Origin: a virus
DNA: 40,995 bases
Reading direction: 5' to 3' (one strand)
IMG/VR virus record: IMGVR_UViG_3300046170_000095
Coordinates: 1-40,995 of that record
Shown here: positions 31,804 to 37,909 of the stretch, piece by piece
Layout of the letters: each line of letters starts with the position of its first letter
How positions within the stretch are numbered: the first letter of the stretch is position 1
Program-made: the position numbers and the translations under genes
The notes under the pieces: model-generated
Told to the model about the DNA's origin: nothing
Database searches by the model: none
The model's input: the letters and a program-made list of their open reading frames with translations, nothing else

Positions 31804-33094
31804 CGTACTGTCCTTTCGGTTTCTTGTTATCCAGCTTCGGAGTCTTCAAGCCCACCGCCATTGTGCGGAAGGCGTCAGCTCCGTGAGAATTAGAATCGTG
31901 TACTGGGGTCTTGCGGAACACACCTCGGCTGGAGTCGAACTCCTTGTGGTATCCCTTGAGGGCTTCAATCCCACGAGCGCACTTAACCTTGTTGAACCAA
32001 CATCTCGGTAGCATCGCTCTGACTGCGTCAATGCCGTCAATGATCGGGAGCTTCTTAACTGTTGTGAATTTCAAACCCATACTTCTCGCTATCTCCAATC
32101 TACTCTTACCTGTGCCTAGCTCACGGACTTTGATATCATGGGGAGCGTAATGTCTTCCGTATACGATGTCATGCTGAACTGCGTAGCGGTTAAGTTCTCT
32201 AGCGTAGTGTGGTAAACCCTCACCGCTGTTCTCGTAGTAGTAGAGGATTCGGATCTCGTTTTTGTATAACTGGAAGAACCATATGGTAGTGGCGTCGTCC
32301 ATACCCAAGTCCCATGCTGTGTGGACTGGGAGGATGGGGTCGGGTGACAACTCATCCAGTATTCGTTTGTCCTTATAGGCTCGGCTGATGTATGGTCCAT
32401 AGTAACTGCCCTCGACAGGTGTCTTGAAAGAACACATGTACTCCGTCTGGAATCGGGCTTCGTTGTTAAGCTCGTCTCTTGCACGTCGTAGCTCTTCGGG
32501 CGATATAGCCTTCGTGTCCTTAACAGACAGGTGGCTGCTGTACCAAGCTCCGTCGCTTTGCGCTTTTAATAAAATTTTATAGAAGTGATTCTCGCCACGA
32601 GGTGTACCGTTGAACAATGCCCACCCGCCATTCTCAGCAAGGATCGGATTAATCAATTGCCAAGCTGCTGGGTCGGAGATGCTGAACTCAGAGAACACCA
32701 CACCTATGGGATTTGCTCCCACCATTTTGTCAGGGTCGTCGGATCCCATCAGTTGAATCACGCTACCGTTCTTTAGGTGGATACGCATCTCCTGCTCGCT
32801 GATCTTCTCAACCAGTTCCTTGGGGAAGTAGTCGATGAACTTCTTGCCCTCACCTGTCATGCCGTTCCAAATGATACGGCGTGCCTGATTAGCGTACGGT
32901 AAAACGTACCAGTAGGTTCCCACTCGTTGCATTGCCTTGATCGCCAAGACATTGATACAGGTCAAATCCTTACCCGCACGACGATGCCACGCAACAACCG
33001 CACGCAGGTTGCGCTTGTTCTGAGACATGTATTTCAGAAGTGGGAGCTGATAGGGTCTAGGCTCCCACCCCTGTGCGGGGACTTGTATACTCAT
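31781..33094 (-). CDS. terL: terminase large subunit
   Basis: The 437-aa packaging motor has an N-terminal ATPase with Walker A W-H37-R-R-A-G-K42-D, Walker B V132-V-F-S-E136, and the coupling motif N-G-T-P-R-G near 162. A C-terminal RNase H-like nuclease has W-D-L-G-M-D near 265 and D-S-N-S-H-G-A-D-A-F near 407. It pumps DNA through the portal and cuts it. Its ATG overlaps the 83-aa gene stop (ATGA). Length and motifs are complete, so it should be active. Confidence 0.96.
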   Translation of the reverse strand: MSIQVPAQGWEPRPYQLPLLKYMSQNKRNLRAVVAWHRRAGKDLTCINVLAIKAMQRVGTYWYVLPYANQARRIIWNGMTGEGKKFIDYFPKELVEKISEQEMRIHLKNGSVIQLMGSDDPDKMVGANPIGVVFSEFSISDPAAWQLINPILAENGGWALFNGTPRGENHFYKILLKAQSDGAWYSSHLSVKDTKAISPEELRRARDELNNEARFQTEYMCSFKTPVEGSYYGPYISRAYKDKRILDELSPDPILPVHTAWDLGMDDATTIWFFQLYKNEIRILYYYENSGEGLPHYARELNRYAVQHDIVYGRHYAPHDIKVRELGTGKSRLEIARSMGLKFTTVKKLPIIDGIDAVRAMLPRCWFNKVKCARGIEALKGYHKEFDSSRGVFRKTPVHDSNSHGADAFRTMAVGLKTPKLDNKKPKGQYDVAAIRW

Positions 33095-33342
33095 TCTTCT
33101 TCGTAGTCCTCGTCGTCATCTATGGTCTCCCATTCAATGTCATCGAGTTCGTGGCTTGTGCCACCAGAGATAAAACTTTCGTGATATTCAGTTGCGGATT
33201 CCAGCAGCCCCTTGGCTGCGTAAGGATCGCTGAAGCGTACGTCGTAGGCTAGAGGAGCTTCGTCGTCAGATGCTATTACAACGTAGTTGCGGAAGTGTTC
33301 CCCCAACAACCCTGTTACCTGATTCATAACCTCTTCACTCAT
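33091..33342 (-). CDS. acidic hypothetical protein, 83 aa
   Basis: The protein lies between the two terminase genes, overlapping TerS by 8 bases and TerL by 4. It has a short N-terminal helix, a V-V-I-A-S-D-D-E segment, and a very acidic C-terminus (I-D-D-D-E-D-Y-E-E-E). No named family is evident. The place suggests a packaging or DNA-mimic function, but there is no motif to prove it. Confidence 0.7.
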   Translation of the reverse strand: MSEEVMNQVTGLLGEHFRNYVVIASDDEAPLAYDVRFSDPYAAKGLLESATEYHESFISGGTSHELDDIEWETIDDDEDYEEE

Positions 33343-33910
33343 GTCTGTCTTCGTCGCTTACAAATTCGTCATACTCTGCTTCCACTATCTCTGCTTCCAC
33401 AGGATTTGCAATAGCGGACTTGGATACTTTGGAATAATCTACGGTCATGACTTTTAGCTCACCGCTCAGGGTTCCCTGTACGTCCACGCTCTTCAGCTTG
33501 GGCTGGGTGTAGCTACAGATCTCTTTCCAAATTGCTATCTTGTCTCGCTTCTCCACGTCAGGGTCAGCTGCATAGCCCAGTAGTTCTTCGATGGGGTTGA
33601 TGCCCTTCTCGTAAAATAATGCCAGTAGTGCCTTACGCTGCTGGGCTGGCGTAGGGGCTGAGTTCATTACCTCCAAGAACTGCTGCTTGATGTCGAGTTC
33701 CTTCTCAACCTTACGCAGTTTGGTCTGGGCTTCCTTCATGTCCTTCTCTGCTTTCATACGTTTACGATGACACCTGCTGCGTTTGGCTGCCTGTTGCTTG
33801 GTTACCTGTTTCGGTTTGCCTGCTGCGTAGGTTCGCTTGTCTACTTTTTCCTGTGGCACTCCATAATCTATGGGTGAGGGTTCTAAGTTTGTCAATACCA
33901 TAGACACCAT
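33335..33910 (-). CDS. terS: probable terminase small subunit
   Basis: The 191-aa protein has a basic N-terminal half with a coiled-coil stretch (K-D-M-K-E-A-Q-T-K-L-R-K-V-E-K-E-L) and a later A-L-F-Y-E-K-G-I-N-P-I-E-E-L-L...W-K-E-I-C-S-Y-T-Q-P-K-L-K-S-V-D-V-Q-G segment. The second part is typical of phage small terminase-like proteins, which recognise the packaging site. I chose ATG 33910 because AGG stands five bases before it; ATG 33901 or GTG 33916 are also open. TAGACAC heptamers run across all these starts, so translation or transcription here may be controlled by whatever binds them. First gene of the virion operon. Confidence 0.68.
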   Translation of the reverse strand: MVSMVLTNLEPSPIDYGVPQEKVDKRTYAAGKPKQVTKQQAAKRSRCHRKRMKAEKDMKEAQTKLRKVEKELDIKQQFLEVMNSAPTPAQQRKALLALFYEKGINPIEELLGYAADPDVEKRDKIAIWKEICSYTQPKLKSVDVQGTLSGELKVMTVDYSKVSKSAIANPVEAEIVEAEYDEFVSDEDRHE

Positions 33911-33953
33911 AGACACCTGATAGACACCTAAAACAGGGGGGGTGTCTATACTT

Positions 33954-33981
33954 ACTATATAAGATAATCAACGAGTTATGA
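33954..33981 (-). promoter_or_regulatory. candidate promoter of the virion operon
   Basis: On the - strand, TTCATA (33981-33976) and TATAGT (33959-33954) are 16 bases apart, four and five matches to the sigma-70 consensus. Transcription would begin near 33947, inside a GGTGTCTA heptamer, and reach terS within 40 bases. Heptamers flank it on both sides, so a heptamer-binding protein could block or aid it. Confidence 0.4.
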
Positions 33982-34082
33982 AATCATAGACACATTAGAC
34001 ACTTATTTTACTCAAACAATACGGCAGTTGAACTTGCTCAGAAAAAAGTGTCTAACCTGTCTATGGTTTCGTAAGTCGTTGA
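33968..34082. repeat. imperfect 35-base inverted repeat
   Basis: 33968-34002 and the complement of 34048-34082 agree at about 30 of 35 positions, both starting TCAACGA and both ending TTAGACAC. They flank 45 bases. Each arm holds two heptamers nine bases apart. The arrangement suggests symmetric loading of a protein on a central AT-rich segment. Confidence 0.8.
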
Positions 34083-34204
34083 TAAAGATACTAGTTTATG
34101 ATAGACACCTAGCTTAAAAAAGTGTCTATGACGTGTCTAACCTGTCTATCGAAAAACTGAAAAATTTATACGCAGGTAGGGACTCCTATGTCGTTCTAGT
34201 GCTC

Positions 34205-34992
34205 GTTTCCCCCAGCGGGGGGTACATGTACCTAGTTTCGTAAACAAGGAACTCTCGATCTTGCGAGAGCTTCCTTGTTCACCAGAGTGCTTCGTCAATG
34301 CGGATCGGATCCCGATCCAGACGAACCGTTAATCCTCGGACCTGCTCGACTCACGCATCTTGTTCAGATGCTCAGGTCTCGCAGGTCCTCGGAGCTGTCG
34401 CTCTCCGATACATCGTCTCAATGTACATGCACCTCCAAAGACCCAGCCACCTGACCCATCGTACCCACGTCCGTAAGCCATTGGATTCCAATACCTTACG
34501 TCCTCTCTTCCTCAGCCGACTAAGCATCCTGTTCCAAGGGACAGCCAACGTGTGCACCCTTCCGTTCCAAACCCCACAGTATCAAGGACTTAGCGTAGCC
34601 TCATTGCATACGCCCCTGCCAGACAAGCTGTCAGTTGCGCCAAGGGTCTCGCCCCTTGGATTACGACCAAGATTGAATCTTGGAGCACACCTCCGATTAC
34701 CCTGCCACTTTCCGAAAGTGGACAAAGGAGCTTTCGTCCTTACGGACGAGTTACTTGGAGTCATCCAAGTAACCAAGATGACTCTTACAATCGAGCAGAG
34801 AGCCCTCACACAACAAAGGGGGAGCAGTCAATAGGGTTGCTGTGCGAACCTGCTCATGCCAGCTTCCGTCTCCTCTGATTGTTCTTCCGCCAGCTCCAGA
34901 ACAAGGAGGAGCAAACCCTGCTCACGCAGGGCGGGCTGGTCATGGCAGGAGCTCCATTTGGAATGCCACTAAAGTGTCAACCAAATGGGCTC
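34205..34992 (-). ncRNA. candidate large structured RNA, about 790 nt
   Basis: This gene-free stretch contains some 18 perfect or near-perfect stem-loops almost end to end. The main ones are 34949-34992 (12 pairs, one bulge), 34916-34931, 34822-34855, 34734-34749, 34705-34721, 34667-34683, 34640-34659, 34472-34500, 34338-34388, 34302-34318, 34243-34279 (15 pairs, one bulge), 34221-34232 and 34209-34221. The - strand is favoured: there 34916-34931 gets a GUGA loop, 34734-34749 a GUAA loop, and 34338-34388 symmetric GA/GA and UGA-type internal loops, all stable only on that strand. Size and phage setting recall GOLLD and ROOL RNAs, but I cannot confirm membership. Between 34993 and 35076 I see nothing certain. 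Confidence 0.72.
34751..34784 (-). other. mutually exclusive hairpins within the structured RNA
   Basis: TTACTTGG (34751-34758) pairs with CCAAGTAA (34765-34772), but GAGTCATC (34758-34765) pairs equally well with GATGACTC (34777-34784). The second stem uses the loop of the first, so only one can form at a time. Both are 8 perfect pairs. Confidence 0.75.
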
Positions 34993-35076
34993 GTCCCCGA
35001 CCTATCTGACAACTCCCTTACCCTTTGGTTGTGTGCACGACGCATACCGCCACTTAACCTAAACATACTATATATC

Positions 35077-35280
35077 ATGAACAATATTACCATCGCCGAC
35101 AAAGTAAACGCCGCCTCTATCGACCAGCTCGAAGAGGAGCTTATCATCTGCTGCCTGCCAAGCATAGAAGAATACGGTTCAGCGGACGTAGCTCGTCACT
35201 ATCTTATTCAGCATCTCGAAGAGGAGCGTGAGTTCTTTCAAGCGCTCTACTTCTCTTCTTCTTCTTCTCTCTCTCTCTAA
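35077..35280 (+). CDS. hypothetical acidic protein, 67 aa
   Basis: First gene of the rightward arm. I chose ATG 35077 (leader CTATATATC, no Shine-Dalgarno). The N-terminus is helical and acidic (I-D-Q-L-E-E-E-L-I-I-C-C-L-P), with a second helix I-Q-H-L-E-E-E-R-E-F-F-Q-A-L, and it ends in a S-S-S-S-S-L-S-L tail coded by a TCT/CTC microsatellite just before the stop. No family recognised. Such small acidic early proteins often act on host enzymes, but nothing here proves that. Confidence 0.65.
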   Translation: MNNITIADKVNAASIDQLEEELIICCLPSIEEYGSADVARHYLIQHLEEEREFFQALYFSSSSSLSL

Positions 35281-35331
35281 TGAGATGGACTAACCGACAA
35301 TCCTGTCATCTAACCTAAAACAATACATAAT

Positions 35332-35631
35332 ATGTCAATCGTACTCAATCAACCTAACACCACGTCAACAGCACGTGTTCTTATTACCGAAGCCAAAAAA
35401 GACCTCGGCGACGTAACGAAGCCGAAGGCTCTCACGAAGGTCATCACTCAAGACCGAATCTCTCTGGAGTTCTGGTCTGACACCAACGTACCGCTCGGCA
35501 AGTCGGGCGACGTCGTTGATGTCATCGTCACCACCGAGGGCAACCTCATCCCCGATAAGGAGACAGGTGAACCGAGTGACCGTTACTACTTCACGTTCGC
35601 TGTCGCACCGTCGGACTTCTTCACTAACTAA
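35332..35631 (+). CDS. hypothetical protein, 99 aa
   Basis: The protein is probably an all-beta domain: strands T-A-R-V-L-I-T-E, D-R-I-S-L-E-F-W-S, D-V-V-D-V-I-V-T-T-E-G and R-Y-Y-F-T-F-A-V, joined by turns with Gly and Asp. The five-strand pattern is like an OB or SH3 barrel and could bind nucleic acid, but no family signature is seen. The start has an A-rich leader. Its stop is 42 bases before the next gene, a gap filled by the repeated leader element. Confidence 0.7.
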   Translation: MSIVLNQPNTTSTARVLITEAKKDLGDVTKPKALTKVITQDRISLEFWSDTNVPLGKSGDVVDVIVTTEGNLIPDKETGEPSDRYYFTFAVAPSDFFTN

Positions 35632-35637
35632 TCTAAC

Positions 35638-35668
35638 CGTCCTGAGCATGACGTTAATCTGCTCCTTT
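35638..35668 (+). promoter_or_regulatory. repeated leader element, copy 1
   Basis: CCTGAGCATGACGTTAATC followed by TGCTCC recurs, with few changes, at 36707 and 37859, each time shortly before a gene. GAGCA and TGCTC can pair around an 11-base loop. The ATG inside opens a nine-codon frame (M-T-L-I-C-S-F-T-L) whose TGA overlaps the start codon of the following gene. It may be a translational leader or a protein-binding hairpin. Confidence 0.7.
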
Positions 35669-35673
35669 ACATT

Positions 35674-35847
35674 ATGAACCTACCAACCTACACCGTCAGT
35701 TGGATATCATCCGACGACCAAACCCAGTCAGTCCTCACCGAGGAGCTTGACTCTATCGAGGAAGCGTTCGAGTTCGCTACCTTAAAACTGGACGATGGCG
35801 AGCTCAGCGTTCAAGTCTTCCCCAATCACCTAACGGAACCCGAGTAG
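35674..35847 (+). CDS. small acidic protein, 57 aa
   Basis: The frame runs from ATG 35674 to TAG 35845-35847. The product is acidic: V-S-W-I-S-S-D-D-Q-T-Q-S, then E-E-L-D-S-I-E-E-A-F-E-F-A, then L-D-D-G-E-L-S-V-Q-V-F. Two strands around a helix suggest a small alpha/beta fold. It lies between the repeated leader and the 278-aa gene, seven bases apart, and is likely to be real. No family recognised. Confidence 0.65.
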   Translation: MNLPTYTVSWISSDDQTQSVLTEELDSIEEAFEFATLKLDDGELSVQVFPNHLTEPE

Positions 35848-35854
35848 TAATATT

Positions 35855-36691
35855 ATGAACATACCTAATCTAGTAAACCGCACGCTGTCATCCGAACGTT
35901 ATTCCGATGACTGGAACGAGGGCTGGCGTCAGCTCTTTATCTTAGCTAAAGCTGAGTCCCGCAGAATCCGAGCTCGCACACGTGGCTCTGTCTTCCAACG
36001 TGACATCGACCCCGACATGATTGTCGATGCGTGGGTCTTAGAACACGAGCTCTATACCGACCACACCAACCCCAACGACGATGCCCAATGCGGCGACATG
36101 TCCTGCTTGCAGGCTCTATCTCGTCAGCAAGACCAGTACATTGCTGACCTCTATCGTCTCTGGCATAAGTTGCTACATGACGACACCGTCCCACATCACG
36201 CAGTCGAGCGTGCCTATAAGATGCTGAAGGACGAACTCAATACGTCCATCTCATCTGTTCGATACGAGACTTACGAGCAACTCCACGAATCAGCGATGCC
36301 TGACCCAGTCGATTCTCTCGACGAGACCGAGGAGTTCGTCCGCCTCAAGGACTACCACAAGTCCTTCAAGCAAGACCCCGAGTGCGACCCCGACGACTCA
36401 CTCTACGTCAACGACACCTCTCGTCTCAATCGTGGCAAGCCTCGTGGTTCCAAGGGTGTACTCAACGGTCTGTATGAGGACAGCCTACCCGAGCCCAGCT
36501 ATCGTCCCAAGGACAAACGCATCACGCTTATCAAGACGATGCTCTCCAGCAACAACGCTGACGACATCCGTCTCGCCTACTCAATGACTATCCCCAAGCG
36601 TCGTCCATCCGACACTCTCGACCAGCATCGCGACCGTATCCACATGAGAAGGCGTGAGTGCGAGAAAGTAGTAGCGTCTCGCAGTTCATAA
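35855..36691 (+). CDS. hypothetical protein, 278 aa
   Basis: I do not recognise the family. The N-terminal half is helical with W-R-Q-L-F-I-L-A-K-A-E-S-R-R-I-R-A-R and D-M-I-V-D-A-W-V-L-E-H-E-L-Y; a middle part is acidic (D-P-E-C-D-P-D-D-S); the C-terminus is basic (H-R-D-R-I-H-M-R-R-R-E-C-E-K-V). The helical start weakly recalls the core of small sigma factors, but no helix-turn-helix is clear. Codons are more C-ending than in the rest of the window (GAC and CTC rather than GAT and CTA), suggesting a different origin. Confidence 0.7.
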   Translation: MNIPNLVNRTLSSERYSDDWNEGWRQLFILAKAESRRIRARTRGSVFQRDIDPDMIVDAWVLEHELYTDHTNPNDDAQCGDMSCLQALSRQQDQYIADLYRLWHKLLHDDTVPHHAVERAYKMLKDELNTSISSVRYETYEQLHESAMPDPVDSLDETEEFVRLKDYHKSFKQDPECDPDDSLYVNDTSRLNRGKPRGSKGVLNGLYEDSLPEPSYRPKDKRITLIKTMLSSNNADDIRLAYSMTIPKRRPSDTLDQHRDRIHMRRRECEKVVASRSS

Positions 36692-36706
36692 TAGTAGTAA
36701 TCCCCA

Positions 36707-36738
36707 CGTCCTGAGCATGACGTTAAACTGCTCCTTTT
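36707..36738 (+). promoter_or_regulatory. repeated leader element, copy 2
   Basis: This copy differs from copy 1 at one base within the core (T to A before CTGCTC) and keeps the GAGCA / TGCTC pairing. Here the inner ATG at 36717 is in frame with the following gene, giving a possible ten-residue N-terminal extension. Confidence 0.7.
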
Positions 36739-36746
36739 TTCTTATC

Positions 36747-37007
36747 ATGCAAAACCTAATACAATCCAAACCATCTCGCATCCTGCTCGCAATCGCAGCA
36801 GTCATGCTGTTCATCAAAGAAGTACGTGAGCGTGTCGTCGCTGCGTGGAACATGGTACCTGTTGGTATCCGTCACTCATTCATCGGTTCGTTCTGTGCCA
36901 TCGCTCTTGTTTCGATGGTGCTATACTTCAGCCTCGTCGAGTTCATGACCCTGCTCATGTTCAAGGTTCTGACTATTCTCATACTGCCCTCCGCACCTAC
37001 GGACTAG
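36747..37007 (+). CDS. membrane protein, 86 aa
   Basis: The protein has a first hydrophobic helix R-I-L-L-A-I-A-A-V-M-L-F-I and a long second one G-S-F-C-A-I-A-L-V-S-M-V-L-Y-F-S-L-V, with a third stretch T-L-L-M-F-K-V-L-T-I-L-I-L. A basic patch near the N-terminus suggests that end stays inside. It could be a holin, an antiholin or an early superinfection-exclusion protein; holin candidates already exist in the late operon. ATG 36747 is preferred; ATG 36717 in the leader element is in frame. Confidence 0.65.
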   Translation: MQNLIQSKPSRILLAIAAVMLFIKEVRERVVAAWNMVPVGIRHSFIGSFCAIALVSMVLYFSLVEFMTLLMFKVLTILILPSAPTD

Positions 37008-37080
37008 GGGAGGAGGCACCAAAACATCCCATTAAAAAAACTTAATATGCATCCTCATAAATAAGAGAGACAAAATTTTT

Positions 37081-37407
37081 ATGGAAATTTTATTTCTTAG
37101 TTTACTATGTGCATTATCCTACATCATCATACTGTGTAAGATATTTTCTTTGCGTGTGGTAGCTAAGACCCAAGTCTTTTGGGACGTACTGTTTACCTTG
37201 GGTGTACCGTTCTTATTCATCGGCACATTCTCAGGCATGACAACAGCCATCATAACAGGCGTAATCTTTTCTATGATAACTTTTTTCTTATCCTTTCTTG
37301 TTGATACAAAGGAACCACTAGTCAAGCTGCCGTCCTTTTTGTATGACAGGAACCGTAAGAAAAATAGTGACTGCTGTGCTCATCCCCCTCGCTCTGGACG
37401 TTGCTAA
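37081..37407 (+). CDS. membrane protein, 108 aa
   Basis: Three hydrophobic segments are clear: L-F-L-S-L-L-C-A-L-S-Y-I-I-I-L-C, W-D-V-L-F-T-L-G-V-P-F-L-F-I-G-T-F, and T-A-I-I-T-G-V-I-F-S-M-I-T-F-F-L-S-F. The C-terminus is basic with several Cys. Proteins with V-F-W-D-V-L-F-T-L-G-V-P-x-L-F-x-G-T-F-S-G-M occur in other marine phages without a known role. It lies ahead of the ubiquitin-like module. Membrane location is sure; function is not. Confidence 0.75.
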   Translation: MEILFLSLLCALSYIIILCKIFSLRVVAKTQVFWDVLFTLGVPFLFIGTFSGMTTAIITGVIFSMITFFLSFLVDTKEPLVKLPSFLYDRNRKKNSDCCAHPPRSGRC

Positions 37408-37482
37408 CTGTATGCTAAGACGTGCAATGTACAAAGTTTCAAGAGGACGTAAACGCTGGCGATGAACAGTATGTATATAAAA

Positions 37483-37513
37483 GCAGCCCATCTGTATCCC
37501 TCAGATGGGCTGC
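37483..37513. terminator. strong hairpin upstream of the ubiquitin-like gene
   Basis: A perfect 12-pair stem (GCAGCCCATCTG with CAGATGGGCTGC) has a seven-base loop. After it the + strand reads CCAATTTATG, a poor T-run; on the - strand it is followed by TTTTATATA, closer to a terminator. It lies in a 219-base gap (37408-37626) with no convincing gene, although a 17-codon basic frame opens at 37412. Confidence 0.6.
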
Positions 37514-37566
37514 CCAATTTATGAATAACAATACAACATCATATACAAATGATGAGAGCAATCTAC

Positions 37567-37594
37567 TGTGGTTGATGCAACAATGTCAACCACA
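37567..37594 (+). promoter_or_regulatory. second leader hairpin of the ubiquitin-like gene
   Basis: TGTGGTTGA pairs with TCAACCACA around a ten-base loop, 32 bases before the ATG at 37627. With the stem at 37483 it makes a two-hairpin leader in front of the module, suggesting control of its expression. Confidence 0.6.
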
Positions 37595-37626
37595 AAACAA
37601 CAACAACATCAACCCATATATATATC

Positions 37627-37851
37627 ATGGCAACTGTAACTATCCGCTACGGTCTGACTAACTCAGTCACCCGTGACTTCGACGACGATGCTACTATCAA
37701 CGACTTGCTCGGTGATAGCGCAGTCCGTGCAGCCCTGTCTGCACCAGAGAACGTCCGTGCTGTAAGCAACGGTCAAACCCTTGACGGTCACAACTACGTG
37801 ACTGGCTACAGCTCCATCACCTTGGAGCAGCAAGCATCCAGCAAGGCTTAA
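37627..37851 (+). CDS. ubiquitin-like beta-grasp protein
   Basis: The 74-residue protein has the beta-grasp order: strand V-T-I-R-Y-G, strand S-V-T-R-D-F, helix T-I-N-D-L-L-G-D-S-A-V-R-A-A-L, strand N-V-R-A-V-S-N-G-Q-T-L, and final strand S-S-I-T-L-E-Q-Q. This is the size and shape of ThiS, of PRTRC protein C and of ubiquitin. Followed by E2-like, E1-like and JAMM genes, it is best read as the tag of a conjugation system. It ends S-S-K-A, with no di-glycine; either the tail is trimmed, or this group uses another C-terminus, or the tag is bound and not conjugated. The family call leans strongly on neighbours. Leader TATATC before ATG. Confidence 0.75.
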   Translation: MATVTIRYGLTNSVTRDFDDDATINDLLGDSAVRAALSAPENVRAVSNGQTLDGHNYVTGYSSITLEQQASSKA

Positions 37852-37858
37852 CACTAGT

Positions 37859-37889
37859 CCCTCCTGAGTACGAGATGAAACTGCTCACC
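37859..37889 (+). promoter_or_regulatory. repeated leader element, copy 3
   Basis: CCTGAG (37863-37868) and CTGCTC (37881-37886) keep the same 24-base span as in copies 1 and 2, although the bases between have changed. GAGCA became GAGTA, which can still pair with TGCTC through a G-U wobble. It stands 21 bases before the E2-like gene. Confidence 0.55.
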
Positions 37890-37909
37890 TCATTAAACTA
37901 TTTAATCTT

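Larger units (their letters stand above)
33901..34148. repeat. array of TAGACAC heptamers (operators or iterons)
   Basis: About a dozen copies of TAGACAC or its complement GTGTCTA, including close variants ending G, lie in this stretch. On the + strand TAGACAC stands at 33901, 33910, 33921, 33986, 33995 and 34102; GTGTCTA at about 33942, 34048, 34122 and 34133; CTGTCTA at 34057 and 34142. Neighbouring copies are spaced 9 or 11 bases start to start, close to one helical turn. The region is AT-rich and lies between divergent operons. It may be a replication origin (iterons), an operator array, or both. No gene fits the stretch. Confidence 0.85.

Noticed and set aside
33762-33971. 69-codon - strand frame overlapping terS
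   Set aside because: It crosses the heptamer array and the terS start in a different frame, and its product has no domain-like features.
33901-34148. CRISPR-like array
   Set aside because: The repeated unit is only seven bases, occurs in both orientations and is spaced about one helical turn, without spacers of constant length. It fits operators or iterons.
34298-34834. Open frame of 178 codons on the + strand
   Set aside because: It crosses at least ten perfect stem-loops, its product has no domain-like composition, and it matches the bounds of the structured RNA candidate, not of a gene.
34205-34992. tRNA inside the structured region
   Set aside because: I looked for a T-arm GTTCGA-like segment with an acceptor pair and anticodon loop in the right spacing and found none.
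37422-37661. 79-codon frame before the ubiquitin-like gene
   Set aside because: It needs a GTG start, reads through both leader hairpins, and runs into the tag gene in another frame. Gln/Asn-rich composition suggests noncoding leader.
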